Assembly: GCA_964514215.1 (NCBI GenBank)
Contig: CAZEPW010000012.1
Span: 6,203 to 70,202 of the forward strand
From: CAYQUC01 sp964514215
GTDB lineage: Bacteria; Pseudomonadota; Gammaproteobacteria; UBA6429; Thiohalophilaceae
Reading direction: 5' to 3'
Length of the DNA stretch: 64,000 nt
Shown here: positions 52,311-61,576 of the stretch, in pieces
How the letters are laid out: each line of letters starts with the position of its first letter
How positions within the stretch are numbered: the first letter of the stretch is position 1
Translations under genes and position numbers: made by a program
The notes under the pieces: generated by a model
Databases searched by the model: none
The model's input: only the letters and a program-made list of their open reading frames with translations
Told to the model about the DNA's origin: nothing

Positions 52311-53008
52311 TGATAGAGCAATTCACCTTGGTAAGCGCATTATTAGCCGGTCTATTCGGTGGTGTGCACTGCGCCGGCATGTGTGGCGGTATTGTTAGCG
52401 CATTAAGCATGAATGTGAATCCCGATGCGACGGCAACACAAAAAAATACGCCCAATAAATTTTTAATTTTACTATTTTATAATCTAGGTCGAATCAGTTC
52501 TTATAGCCTCGCCGGGCTGCTCGTGGCAGGTGTTACGTGGTGGTTGGCTAATTGGTTGTTTATTAATAAAGCGCAGCTCATTTTACAATTAATCGCGGCA
52601 ATAGTAATGTTATTACTCGGATTATATTTAGCCAATTGGTCGCGTTTATTAACATTACTTGAAAAACCCGGCAATGTTATTTGGAAACGCATCGAGCCAT
52701 ATGGCCGTCGTTTTATCCCGGTCAGTCGCAAACGCGATGCCTTATTATTAGGATTTATCTGGGGCTGGTTACCCTGTGGTTTGGTTTATAGCATGTTAAT
52801 TTGGTCGATGAGTGCCGGCAGTGCCACTCAAGGCGGTTTATTAATGTTAGCTTTTGGCATCGGAACCTTGCCCAACTTATTATTAATGGGCATGTTCGCG
52901 CAACAGCTCACTAAATTTTTTCAATTAAAAGCAATACGAATCATTGCCGGCTTGGTGATTATGAGTTTTGCGGGGTTGATGATTTATCGAGTGCTAAATA
53001 GTATTTAA
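52310..53008 (+). CDS. SafE/DsbD-like membrane protein (CcoG-cluster type)
   Basis: A 232-residue protein with about six TM helices. The N-terminal GLFGGVHCAGMCGGIVSAL with its HCxGMCGG motif and the central IWGWLPCGLVYSMLIWS are the signatures of the TauE/SafE subgroup often found within ccoGHIS clusters and linked to copper delivery. It is far from ccoS here and is coupled to ampG. The Cys residues may bind copper; this is inference. Confidence 0.88.
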   Translation: MIEQFTLVSALLAGLFGGVHCAGMCGGIVSALSMNVNPDATATQKNTPNKFLILLFYNLGRISSYSLAGLLVAGVTWWLANWLFINKAQLILQLIAAIVMLLLGLYLANWSRLLTLLEKPGNVIWKRIEPYGRRFIPVSRKRDALLLGFIWGWLPCGLVYSMLIWSMSAGSATQGGLLMLAFGIGTLPNLLLMGMFAQQLTKFFQLKAIRIIAGLVIMSFAGLMIYRVLNSI

Positions 53009-53123
53009 ATTGATTAATGAATTAAATGTTATTGCAAAATGCTAACAAGCTAGAAACGTAATGTTGCTGCTACCAAATGGTCGCTTGGATATTGTGTCTA
53101 TGTACTTTTAGCTCCGCTGGATT

Positions 53124-53558
53124 TTAGTTATTTTCTAACATAGCTAAAATTTCATTAATCAGCGTTTCTCGATTTTCGTGCAGACGTGTTAATAAATTGG
53201 CTGGTGCTCCAGTGATGATGTTATCCGGTACGTTGGCTTGTGGGTTGTATTTTACACTCCATTCAATCATATCCAGTATTACTGGAAGTAGTGCTTTGCC
53301 TTTGTTGGTGAGTTGGTAGGTAAATTTTGATAAATTATGGCGGTCTCGTTGTTTTGTAATGAGATCGTTCTTTTCTAATTTTAACAGACGGCTTGCTAAA
53401 ATGTTGGTTGATATTTTCTCTGCTGAATTTAAAAATTCTCCGTAATGGTTTTTTTTCTTAAATAATAGATCCCGTAAGATAAGCAGGCTCCATCTATCCC
53501 CAACTATATCCAGTGCATAGGCTATTGGGCATTTAGTGGTATTTTCGTTATTTTTCAT
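53124..53558 (-). CDS. HxlR-family transcriptional regulator
   Basis: A 144-residue winged-helix regulator. The core CPIAYALDIVGDRWSLLILRDLLF starts close to the N-terminus, followed by ISTNILASRLLKLEKNDLI and the wing. The conserved Cys before PIA is the redox- or electrophile-sensing position in several HxlR proteins. The start is probably ATG 53558; an upstream one adds 11 atypical residues. It is divergent from a small membrane protein gene, with two operator-like repeats between them. Confidence 0.9.
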   Translation of the reverse strand: MKNNENTTKCPIAYALDIVGDRWSLLILRDLLFKKKNHYGEFLNSAEKISTNILASRLLKLEKNDLITKQRDRHNLSKFTYQLTNKGKALLPVILDMIEWSVKYNPQANVPDNIITGAPANLLTRLHENRETLINEILAMLENN

Positions 53559-53584
53559 AAGCTTGAAGTCTAGCATAAAAATAG

Positions 53585-53599
53585 CTTGCATAACACAAG
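53585..53599. promoter_or_regulatory. HxlR operator-like repeat 1
   Basis: CTTGCATAACACAAG shares 12 of 15 bases with the perfect palindrome at 53622. It lies 26 bp upstream of the regulator's ATG, so it could mediate autorepression. Confidence 0.5.
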
Positions 53600-53621
53600 T
53601 GCTTTAGCTACACTTATTCTA

Positions 53622-53636
53622 CTTGCATTATGCAAG
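53622..53636. promoter_or_regulatory. HxlR operator-like repeat 2
   Basis: CTTGCATTATGCAAG is a perfect palindrome, extended by A and T to 17 bp. The centre is 37 bp from that of repeat 1. It lies 58 bp before the ATG of the divergent membrane gene. Confidence 0.58.
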
Positions 53637-53694
53637 TGATTTTGACATTAATAACGTTATTTATGTCAGGATTTTACTGATTGAGGTATTAACG

Positions 53695-54093
53695 ATGACA
53701 CACAAAATTATATTTGTATTAACACTAATGTTGGCAGGGCGGGCTATGACTTTGTTTTATATTACGAGTGCAGGCGGAGCGATGTTAGGTGATCCTCCGA
53801 TCGCGTGGTTAATGCCACTGATTGGCGATGCTGTGATTGGTATTTCAGCATTATGGATTGCCTTTTTAATAATGAGAAAAACCGGGTTGTGGGTGTGGAC
53901 AGTCATCATAGTATGGAATTCACTCGCTATTTGGGATGCGTTATCAGCCTATGTGGTTTATAAAACAAACCCTTGGCCAGAATTTTTTATGATTGAACTT
54001 GCTGGCTCATCAATGTTTTTTGTCGCTAGCCTCATTCACATAGGAATAATTATTCTTGTTTGTCGAGCCGATATGAGAGCGAGATTAATATAA
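53695..54093 (+). CDS. Small four-helix membrane protein under an HxlR regulator
   Basis: A 132-residue protein with four TM segments (about residues 4-24, 38-60, 65-88, 100-125). ATG 53695 has GAGG about 9 bases upstream; the in-frame upstream ATG at 53623 would start inside the operator. I do not recognise the family. Its divergent layout with the HxlR gene suggests it is the regulator's main target. Confidence 0.72.
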   Translation: MTHKIIFVLTLMLAGRAMTLFYITSAGGAMLGDPPIAWLMPLIGDAVIGISALWIAFLIMRKTGLWVWTVIIVWNSLAIWDALSAYVVYKTNPWPEFFMIELAGSSMFFVASLIHIGIIILVCRADMRARLI

Positions 54094-54133
54094 TCGAGTA
54101 TTTTCTAATATTATATTCTGTTAAAATACCCGC

Positions 54134-55498
54134 ATGATTAAAACACCTGAATTATTACTGCCTTCTGGATTGTTAAAACACATGCATTATGCTTTTGCCT
54201 ATGGTGCCGATGCGGTTTATGCCGGTCAGCCACGTTATAGTCTACGGGTTCGAAATAATGATTTTACAATACAAAATCTTGCTCAAGGCATTAGCGAGGC
54301 ACATCGCTTAGGGAAAAAGTTTTTTGTTGCCAGTAATTTATTAGCGCACAATACTAAAGTGAAAACCTATATGGCTGATATGGAGCAGGTTATTGCTTTG
54401 GCTCCCGATGCCTTGATTATGGCTGATCCGGGGTTAATCATGATGGTGCGAGAGCGTTGGCCGGATATGCCGGTGCATTTGTCAGTGCAAGCGAACACCA
54501 CTAATTATGCTTCGGTTAATTTTTGGAAATCGATAGGCATTAGTCGGGTGATACTCTCTCGCGAATTGTCGCTTGATGAAATTGAAGCGATACGTCAACA
54601 ATGCCCCGATATGGAGCTGGAGGTATTTGTCCACGGTGCACTTTGTATTGCCTATTCAGGACGGTGTTTATTGTCAGGGTATTTTAATCATCGAGACCCC
54701 AATCAAGGTAGTTGTACCAATTCTTGTCGCTGGCAATACAAAGTGCATGCCGGAGAAGAAAACGAAATAGGCGATATTGAAAAAGCACAAAAAATAGAGT
54801 TTGATGCAATGGCCTCGATACAAACACCAGAATTATTTCCACAAGTAGCTAATGAGCGACACCCTTTAGCTGACAAGGTGTATTTGATAGAAGAGGCTGG
54901 ACGTAAAGGTGAATTAATGCCGATTATAGAAGACGAATTTGGCACTTATATTATGAACTCCAAAGACTTACGTGCCATTCAACATGTCGCGCGTTTGGCT
55001 AAAATGGGTATCGATTCATTAAAAATTGAAGGTCGTACTAAATCACATTATTACGTCGCAAGAACGGCGCAATTATATCGTGCTGCTATTAATGATGCCG
55101 TTGCTGGTCGTGAGTTTGATGCAAGCTTATATGGTAAGTTAGAAGGTTTGGCAAATCGGGGTTATACTGATGGGTTTTATAAACGTCACCCAAATCAGAA
55201 TTATCAAAATTATTTAAAAAGTCATTCCGTGAGTTCCAAGCAACAGTTTGTTGGTGAGGTAATATCCTATGACAATGATTCTGGTTTGGCCGAAATTAGG
55301 GTTAAAAACAAATTTGCGGTTGGTGATGAAATTGAAGTCATTACCCCCGATGGCAATCAGACGGTTGTATTAAGCCATATGGAAAATGTAGACGGAGTTG
55401 CCATGTCAGAGGCTCCCGGCAGTGGTTATACGGTACGAATTCCATTATCCCAAGCAAATTATGAAAAAGCGTTATTGGCGAGGAATCTGGCACAATAA
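54134..55498 (+). CDS. trhP: U32 peptidase-family protein TrhP (YegQ)
   Basis: A 454-residue protein of the YegQ type, needed for 5-hydroxyuridine formation at tRNA position 34. PELLLPSGLLKHMHYAFAYGADAVYAG is the U32 start, VFVHGALCIAYSGRCLLSGYF with the following SCTNSCRW holds four Cys that may bind an iron-sulfur cluster, and IDSLKIEGRTKSHYYVART is the second signature. Length matches YegQ rather than UbiU/UbiV, which are shorter. Confidence 0.92.
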   Translation: MIKTPELLLPSGLLKHMHYAFAYGADAVYAGQPRYSLRVRNNDFTIQNLAQGISEAHRLGKKFFVASNLLAHNTKVKTYMADMEQVIALAPDALIMADPGLIMMVRERWPDMPVHLSVQANTTNYASVNFWKSIGISRVILSRELSLDEIEAIRQQCPDMELEVFVHGALCIAYSGRCLLSGYFNHRDPNQGSCTNSCRWQYKVHAGEENEIGDIEKAQKIEFDAMASIQTPELFPQVANERHPLADKVYLIEEAGRKGELMPIIEDEFGTYIMNSKDLRAIQHVARLAKMGIDSLKIEGRTKSHYYVARTAQLYRAAINDAVAGREFDASLYGKLEGLANRGYTDGFYKRHPNQNYQNYLKSHSVSSKQQFVGEVISYDNDSGLAEIRVKNKFAVGDEIEVITPDGNQTVVLSHMENVDGVAMSEAPGSGYTVRIPLSQANYEKALLARNLAQ

Positions 55499-55568
55499 TT
55501 AGCTGTTAAATAAAGTGTATATTGTTCCCTCGGTCTTAATTAACTAAATTAGCCTAATTTTTATTAAT

Positions 55569-55582
55569 TTGATGAAGATCAT
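55569..55582. promoter_or_regulatory. FNR/ANR-like box of the TPR/TonB-like cluster
   Basis: TTGAT-GAAG-ATCAT matches 9 of 10 consensus positions. Its centre (55575.5) is 40.5 bp before the transcription start predicted from the TATAAT at 55604, the classical place for class II FNR activation. Confidence 0.6.
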
Positions 55583-55603
55583 GTGTTTGTCGCACACATC
55601 GAA

Positions 55604-55609
55604 TATAAT
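55604..55609 (+). promoter_or_regulatory. -10 box of the TPR/TonB-like cluster
   Basis: A perfect TATAAT with no separate -35 box; the FNR-like site occupies that region. Transcription would start near 55616, giving a leader of about 89 bases to the chosen ATG at 55705. Confidence 0.55.
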
Positions 55610-55704
55610 GATATTCTAATAATCTTATGTTCCTAGTCTGGTATGATTGGTTTATTGTTGTCTATTTCAAGCTAATCAGACGTTTCGTTTGTTCCTACTA
55701 CATT

Positions 55705-56214
55705 ATGTTTTTACTACAATTTCAAAAAGTATTTATAACGCTTCTCTTTATTTTTTCAGTTATTGTTCATGCTGGCGAAAGCGCGAAACCAATAGCAGCC
55801 GTATTAAATGATAGTCGCGTTACAAATCAACAAGCACTTGATTTGTTAGAGAATATTTTTTCGTTGGAAGAGTCTTTAATACAGCCGGAAAACGATCAGT
55901 TAGTTGTATTAATGAAACAAGAGTTAGGCGCTCAAATTTTATTAACAAAAATAAAGCTGTCTATCGATAAAAAATTAGTTAAAACATATCAGTACAAAGG
56001 TAACGATCTTGAAAAGTTAATGAGCCGGGGTGTTTTGAGATTGGTGACTTTATTAATTACTCCCGGTGTTCATACGATTGATATTGAAATGTACAGCCTG
56101 AGTCATAGCCCGATTAAACAAACGTTGACGTTTAAGAAAGACCTGCATCCCATGTTTGTTAGTTTGGGGTTAGTTGGAACGCAAATTAAATTAGATAAAT
56201 GGAAAACCCATTGA
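55705..56214 (+). CDS. Small periplasmic protein of an AgmX/TonB-like cluster
   Basis: A 169-residue exported protein. ATG 55705 starts a clean signal peptide (MFLLQFQKVFITLLFIFSVIVHA); an upstream ATG at 55627 would add 26 atypical residues. The mature part has LLENIFSLEESLIQPENDQLVVLM, a domain with GVLRLVTLLITPGVHTIDIEM and a closing strand. I recall similar small proteins in proteobacterial clusters with ExbB/ExbD and AgmX/PglI proteins, sometimes misnamed AraC regulators. Its end overlaps the next gene by 16 bp. Confidence 0.72.
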   Translation: MFLLQFQKVFITLLFIFSVIVHAGESAKPIAAVLNDSRVTNQQALDLLENIFSLEESLIQPENDQLVVLMKQELGAQILLTKIKLSIDKKLVKTYQYKGNDLEKLMSRGVLRLVTLLITPGVHTIDIEMYSLSHSPIKQTLTFKKDLHPMFVSLGLVGTQIKLDKWKTH

Positions 56215-59200
56215 AAAAATTTAATTTTTTGTGTTCCTTGCTACTCATTAGCGTTACATATTGTGCCTCTTGCTCCGTTTCGTTGGCCGATAATCAGAAT
56301 GCATTAAACTCAAATTATGTTAAAAATTATTTGCAATGGCAAATAATGGAGCCATTCTTAATGAAATGGTTAGCCGCAAAAAATGGCAAAGGTTCTGTTA
56401 TTCAGAGCTTGGTCTATTCACATTCGCAGTTATCTAAAAAAGACATTGTATCAAGCCTTAATACTATTACAGTTAAAACCACGATAGCAAAGACTTTACT
56501 GATTTCAGCAGAGGCCATTTCAAATAAAAATTACCAATTTGCAAAGGATATTCTGTCTAATATTGAAGATGGTAGTTCACCGTTGCAGCAAGATATTATT
56601 TTTATAATGAACGCAGAGTTAGCGTGCAATCAAAATAAGTGTGACTTAGCCGAAACGATCTTAGAAAAAATAAAACCTTCATCCGCTGTCTATTTGTTAA
56701 GCCAACTCAATATAGCATTATTCAATATAAAAAAATCCAACTATAAAAAATCTACCGAGATCATTGAGCGATTAAATGACCGTGATTTCACAAAAAAAAT
56801 AAACAAGCAAGCTAAAGATTATCTGAAATTAGTGCAAGCCTTTAATTTGGGTATGACTGGTGAGCTACAAGCTGCAAATGAGTTGCTTGATACTTTTCGT
56901 TCAGACTCGATTTTATATCAGCAGTCGTTAGTAGTTAAATCTGAAGTGATGTTGAAAAATAATAAACCAGAATCCGCATTACTAGCATTATTGACATTAC
57001 GACAATATCAAACGAAATCCAATAATCTTAGTTATTCCAAGATTAAAATTTTAACGATATTGGCAACATTAAATGAGCAATGGCAGGAAATCACGTTGCG
57101 AGAACAATTTATTGCTGATTTATTAAACTTAGTTGATAGCAATAAAAGAATAGCAAAAAAAATAACATCTACTGCTTATTATAAACGGTTAATACGACGA
57201 ACTAAGCGCAACGAAAAAATAACATTAACAAAAAACCTTAGCTGGAATAGTTCACAATTAATAACAGAAATTCAGAGAAATAATCATTTACGAAAAATGC
57301 TATTGCAGAGTCAAAATAATATTAATGAGTATAACGTTATTTTGAAAAAAGGACGAAAATTTTGGTTAAAAAAACTGGGGAAGTTTGTAAAAAATAGAAA
57401 ACAACGTAAATTAAAAATTAAAGCTAAAGTGACAATCGCTTACTTGGAGTCTTTATTAACAAAATTGGTTGGTGTCCCAACAAGCAATGCGATGCGGTAT
57501 AAATTGCTGGATGGTCTTTCGATATGGGTGAATAATAAAGGTTTTGAACAACGTTGGTGGATTAAACCCAAAATTAGTTCTGATTCTAAAACGAAAAAGT
57601 ATTTAATGAAAAAATACAAAAAAACGAATATTGTTAAAGCTCAAATAATGCTTGTTAAATTACTTAATATTCCAAAAAAGCAACGGCAAATTTTACTTAA
57701 ATCGCACATAAAGCTATTGTCTGCTCAGATGCGTAAAATTCCTAGAAAATTAAAAACAGTTGTAAGAAACTTGAAAAAACAAAAGTTGAAGCTTAAAGAA
57801 AAACTGAAAATATCATTACTGGAAGATGCCAATAATTTAATAAAAAAGCCAGAAATTCAATTGCTGTGGTTAATAAAACAAAATGTATCTATTGATAATG
57901 CCTTAAATAAAAATCAACACCGATATTTTTTAAAGAATAAAAAAACAGTTGTTTTACTTGAAAAAGCTATTGAAAATAAACCAATATTACTTAAACATAC
58001 ACTTAAAGCCCTAAAATTTCTGTCGGGCAATGCACGAAGCGTGCTAGTTAAATCAAAGGCGATGTTTATTCTGGCAGATATCCATGTAAAAAATGTTCAG
58101 CGTGTCAAATTTGATGGCTCTAAAAGCCAATATCCCATAAAAGGTGATTTGTCAAAAGCCATTAGCTTATACCTAAATCTATTACGTGACAGGAAGAATA
58201 AACTCAACCGAGATGAGTTAACATACCAATTGGCACGCACGTATGATTTAGTTGGCGATCTGAATCAATCATTAACTTATTTAAATCAGTTATCAAAAAA
58301 ATATCCGTTGTATACGTTAGATGGTGAAATAAGCTTTCGTCGAGCTGAATTGAATTTTAGCTTAGGAAATTATAAAACAGCATCTGAAATATATTTGTCA
58401 CTTCAAAATAAACCATCGTCTAAATTTCTATTTAAAGCCAAGTATAAACTTGCCTGGAGTTATTACAAATTAGCGCAGTATGAAAAATCAATAGATAGTT
58501 TTTTTGAACTAATAACAAAAAAAAAACAGGATAAGCAAAAATTTCAAAATGGTTTCTTAAATGATATTGTAAGAATTAGCGCCATTGCTTTTTCAAATAT
58601 AAATGGTATTGATAGTGTTAAATCATTTTTTTCAAATGGTCGTGATGTCACTCATCGAAAGCAAGTGCTATTGGAACTGGTGAAATATTATCGTATGAAA
58701 CATCGATATAATGATACCGCTAAGGCTCTTTCAGAAATAATATTATTGTATCCGAAAAACAAACAAGCATTTGAATATCAGTCTCAAATTGTCGAAGCGT
58801 ATGTTAGCGCTGGTTTTAATAAGAAAATATGGCAGGCAAGAGCAATGTATATCGAAAAATTTGGAGGGGATAGTTCCTATTGGGCAAGGGCAGACAAAGA
58901 GCTAAAAAACAGAATAAGAGATAAGTTAAAGCACTATTTAATGAAAATGGCACAACGAGCACATTCTAAGGCGCAATCGGATGGCAATAAAAAATATTAT
59001 CACTTAGCGATAAAATGGTATAAACATTATATTAGAGATATTTCAAAGGATGATACTACAGCAGATATGTATCTTTTATTAGCACAAGCCTATAAGGAGA
59101 TAGAACAATACGATGCTGCTATTGAAATATATCAAAAAGTTGCTTATGAATTCCCTGATTTTGATTATAAAAAACGAAAGCAAGCGGCTTATTCTGCACT

Positions 59201-60632
59201 ATTAGCCTATCAGTCAAAGCATAAAAAAATATCACGTAAATTAAACGAATCGATGATTGAAACGGAAATAAAACTTAGTGCTGGATATCTGCATCATTTT
59301 GGTTCTGATAAAAAAATCGAAACAATACGCAGCAAAATGGCTGAAAATTATATTCAATTAAATGAGTTTAATAAAGCCTTAGTTATATCGAAAGAAATAA
59401 TTTCAGATAGCGAAGGTGAAAATAAAAAAAATACATTATCTAAAAAATTATTTTTAATTAATTGGCGGGTTATTGCTTATGCTAGTTTTTCTTTAGGTAA
59501 TTTTACTGTAGCTGAAAAATATTATTATTTAATTTCAAAATCAAAATTAAAATTATTTGACAAGAAAGTAATAAATAAACGTTTAGCGGAGTCAATTTAT
59601 AAACAGGCTGAATTTCTAAAAAATAAAGGTGATATTCTATTGGCCATTAAGCATTATCAACGGTTAGCATCAGTCGCGCTAAACTCAGAGATTCACATTA
59701 AGGCTGAGTTTGAAATCGCGACACTTCAAATCCTTCTGAAAAAATGGAAGGATGCAATCGTAACGCTGGAAAATTTTAAAGCGAATTTCTCAAAACATCC
59801 TTTGCAAAATGCAATTAACGAAAAATTGGTTTTAGCATACGAAAATAATAAAAACTGGAAACAGGCAGCATATTATTTGAAACTCATTTTTGAACGTGAG
59901 GGGGATTCATTACTTGCTCGGGATGCTTTGTGGCGCTCGGCAAATTTGTATGAAAAAACAAAAAGTCATAAACAGGCTTATTACTATTTCAAAAAATATT
60001 TAAAACTATTTCCAGCGCCACTTGAAAAGTCTTTTGAGGCCAGAGAGCGATTAGTTAACATTTCAGTTAAAACCCATGACCAAAAATTAGAAAAATATTG
60101 GTTAAACGATATTATTACTAAGTATCATAAAAATGAATCCAATAAAACAGAAAGAATGGTGTTTTTAACGTCAAAATCAAGTTTGAAGTTGGCTGTTATC
60201 CATAAAAAACAATTGGATAAAATTGCTATTAAGCTGCCGTTGGATAAGAGCTTAAAACGAAAGCAAAAAATGATGGCGATTACCTTAAAATATTTAAATG
60301 CGACTATTTCATATCAGATAGCGGATCATAGCACCAAAGCAATATTATTAATTGCTGAAATCTACAAAAACTTAGCTAGCGAAATAGCAAACTCGCCTAG
60401 GCCAAAAAACCTAAGCAAGTTAGAGATGCAGCAATATGAGATTTTACTTGAGGATCTCGTTATGCCATTCGAAGATAAGGCTATTGGATTTTATGCTCAC
60501 AATATGGCGCAAATCAAAAATGGAATTTACACACCGTGGATCAAAAAAAGTTTAAAGGAATTACAAAAGTTAATGCCTGCTCGATATTTAAAGCCAGAAA
60601 AGATAGTCGGTTATTATGAACAGATTCAATAA
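56199..60632 (+). CDS. Giant exported TPR-repeat protein (1477 residues)
   Basis: A very long, Lys-rich, almost wholly helical protein with an N-terminal signal (about residues 1-30). Tetratricopeptide-type repeats are clear from about 640 to 760 (LAISLYLNLLRD, LSYLNQLSKKYPLY, YKTASEIYLSLQN, AQYEKSIDSFFELI), around 950-990 (YDAAIEIYQKVAYEFPDF) and 1120-1290. The N-terminal part shows weaker repeats. Such proteins scaffold envelope machines. Family resemblance is to the large TPR proteins of AgmX/ExbB clusters, but no close identity is claimed. It overlaps the genes on both sides by 16-17 bp. Confidence 0.82.
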   Translation: MENPLKKFNFLCSLLLISVTYCASCSVSLADNQNALNSNYVKNYLQWQIMEPFLMKWLAAKNGKGSVIQSLVYSHSQLSKKDIVSSLNTITVKTTIAKTLLISAEAISNKNYQFAKDILSNIEDGSSPLQQDIIFIMNAELACNQNKCDLAETILEKIKPSSAVYLLSQLNIALFNIKKSNYKKSTEIIERLNDRDFTKKINKQAKDYLKLVQAFNLGMTGELQAANELLDTFRSDSILYQQSLVVKSEVMLKNNKPESALLALLTLRQYQTKSNNLSYSKIKILTILATLNEQWQEITLREQFIADLLNLVDSNKRIAKKITSTAYYKRLIRRTKRNEKITLTKNLSWNSSQLITEIQRNNHLRKMLLQSQNNINEYNVILKKGRKFWLKKLGKFVKNRKQRKLKIKAKVTIAYLESLLTKLVGVPTSNAMRYKLLDGLSIWVNNKGFEQRWWIKPKISSDSKTKKYLMKKYKKTNIVKAQIMLVKLLNIPKKQRQILLKSHIKLLSAQMRKIPRKLKTVVRNLKKQKLKLKEKLKISLLEDANNLIKKPEIQLLWLIKQNVSIDNALNKNQHRYFLKNKKTVVLLEKAIENKPILLKHTLKALKFLSGNARSVLVKSKAMFILADIHVKNVQRVKFDGSKSQYPIKGDLSKAISLYLNLLRDRKNKLNRDELTYQLARTYDLVGDLNQSLTYLNQLSKKYPLYTLDGEISFRRAELNFSLGNYKTASEIYLSLQNKPSSKFLFKAKYKLAWSYYKLAQYEKSIDSFFELITKKKQDKQKFQNGFLNDIVRISAIAFSNINGIDSVKSFFSNGRDVTHRKQVLLELVKYYRMKHRYNDTAKALSEIILLYPKNKQAFEYQSQIVEAYVSAGFNKKIWQARAMYIEKFGGDSSYWARADKELKNRIRDKLKHYLMKMAQRAHSKAQSDGNKKYYHLAIKWYKHYIRDISKDDTTADMYLLLAQAYKEIEQYDAAIEIYQKVAYEFPDFDYKKRKQAAYSALLAYQSKHKKISRKLNESMIETEIKLSAGYLHHFGSDKKIETIRSKMAENYIQLNEFNKALVISKEIISDSEGENKKNTLSKKLFLINWRVIAYASFSLGNFTVAEKYYYLISKSKLKLFDKKVINKRLAESIYKQAEFLKNKGDILLAIKHYQRLASVALNSEIHIKAEFEIATLQILLKKWKDAIVTLENFKANFSKHPLQNAINEKLVLAYENNKNWKQAAYYLKLIFEREGDSLLARDALWRSANLYEKTKSHKQAYYYFKKYLKLFPAPLEKSFEARERLVNISVKTHDQKLEKYWLNDIITKYHKNESNKTERMVFLTSKSSLKLAVIHKKQLDKIAIKLPLDKSLKRKQKMMAITLKYLNATISYQIADHSTKAILLIAEIYKNLASEIANSPRPKNLSKLEMQQYEILLEDLVMPFEDKAIGFYAHNMAQIKNGIYTPWIKKSLKELQKLMPARYLKPEKIVGYYEQIQ

Positions 60633-61218
60633 TATATCACTATTTTTAATTTTTCTTTTATTATCGGCTTGCTCAAGTGCTGTTCGGCAAAGTGATTTTG
60701 ACAATGATGTTGTAAAAAACGAAACGAAGCTTGTTACTATTACATCAAAAACACAAAAAACGTATGATATTGCTATTCAATATTTAAAGAATAATCAAGT
60801 TAAAAAAGCGCAAAAACTGTTGCTTGATTTGGCTAATGATAATCCTGAGATCTCTGGAATACATTTAAATTTAGCATTAATTTATTATCGTTTATTTCAG
60901 TTTGAATTGTCTCGTCAAAGCCTCAATAAGGTTTTGAGGCTTTCTCCTAAAAATAGTTTAGCTTATAACCTTAGTGGCACGCTTTATCGTGAAGCTGGAA
61001 AATTTGATTTGGCGCGTGAGGCATATCTTTTTGCGTTAACATTATCACCAAATTATGCGGATGCGCATTTAAATATTGCCATTTTATTTGATATCTACTT
61101 AGTGTCTTTGACGGATGCAAAACAACATTATTTACGTTATTTAGAACTCAATAAAGGTGATAATACAAAAGTTAAGTTATGGTTACAAGATCTTGAGTTA
61201 CGGATATCCAAAGGTTAA
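60616..61218 (+). CDS. TPR lipoprotein
   Basis: A 200-residue lipoprotein with lipobox LSAC (Cys19). Two or three TPR units follow: YDIAIQYLKNNQVKKAQKLL, IHLNLALIYYRLFQFELSRQ and LAYNLSGTLYREAGKFDLAREAYLFAL. It overlaps the giant TPR gene by 17 bp, so the two are translationally coupled. It may tie that scaffold to the outer membrane. Confidence 0.83.
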   Translation: MNRFNNISLFLIFLLLSACSSAVRQSDFDNDVVKNETKLVTITSKTQKTYDIAIQYLKNNQVKKAQKLLLDLANDNPEISGIHLNLALIYYRLFQFELSRQSLNKVLRLSPKNSLAYNLSGTLYREAGKFDLAREAYLFALTLSPNYADAHLNIAILFDIYLVSLTDAKQHYLRYLELNKGDNTKVKLWLQDLELRISKG

Positions 61219-61223
61219 ATGAG

Positions 61224-61556
61224 ATGAAATTAATGAATAAAATACACGCTAAGCTAGTTAAATTGTTTGTGATAATAATTGCACTGCAATCATTACCGTG
61301 TTATTCAGAAGCGGTTTTTGAAAAAAAAGTGAGCTCTCAGGGCATTGCTATTATTGGTGATCAGGAAATGCCACAAGTATTGTATATTATCCCTTGGAAA
61401 GCGGCATCACTTCCCGCGGTGTCGATTCCTGAGGCTGATATTATAAAGACAATTTCATATAATCCTTGCCAGTTAATGTCGTCTGATGTTACTTCTAAAA
61501 GTAATACTCAAAAGAGTCTGGCTTGTTTATTGGATTTAACAGCAAAAACCAACTAA
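61224..61556 (+). CDS. Small secreted protein of the TonB-like cluster
   Basis: A 110-residue protein with a signal peptide (about residues 1-28) and a core GIAIIGDQEMPQVLYIIPWK. I recall the pattern GDxExPxxLYIxPWK from small proteins next to AgmX/PglI-type TonB-like genes, which supports the cluster assignment. Two Cys in the C-terminal part may form a disulfide. It starts 5 bp after the TPR lipoprotein. Function unknown. Confidence 0.7.
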   Translation: MKLMNKIHAKLVKLFVIIIALQSLPCYSEAVFEKKVSSQGIAIIGDQEMPQVLYIIPWKAASLPAVSIPEADIIKTISYNPCQLMSSDVTSKSNTQKSLACLLDLTAKTN

Positions 61557-61576
61557 TTATTTTAAATACGAAACGC

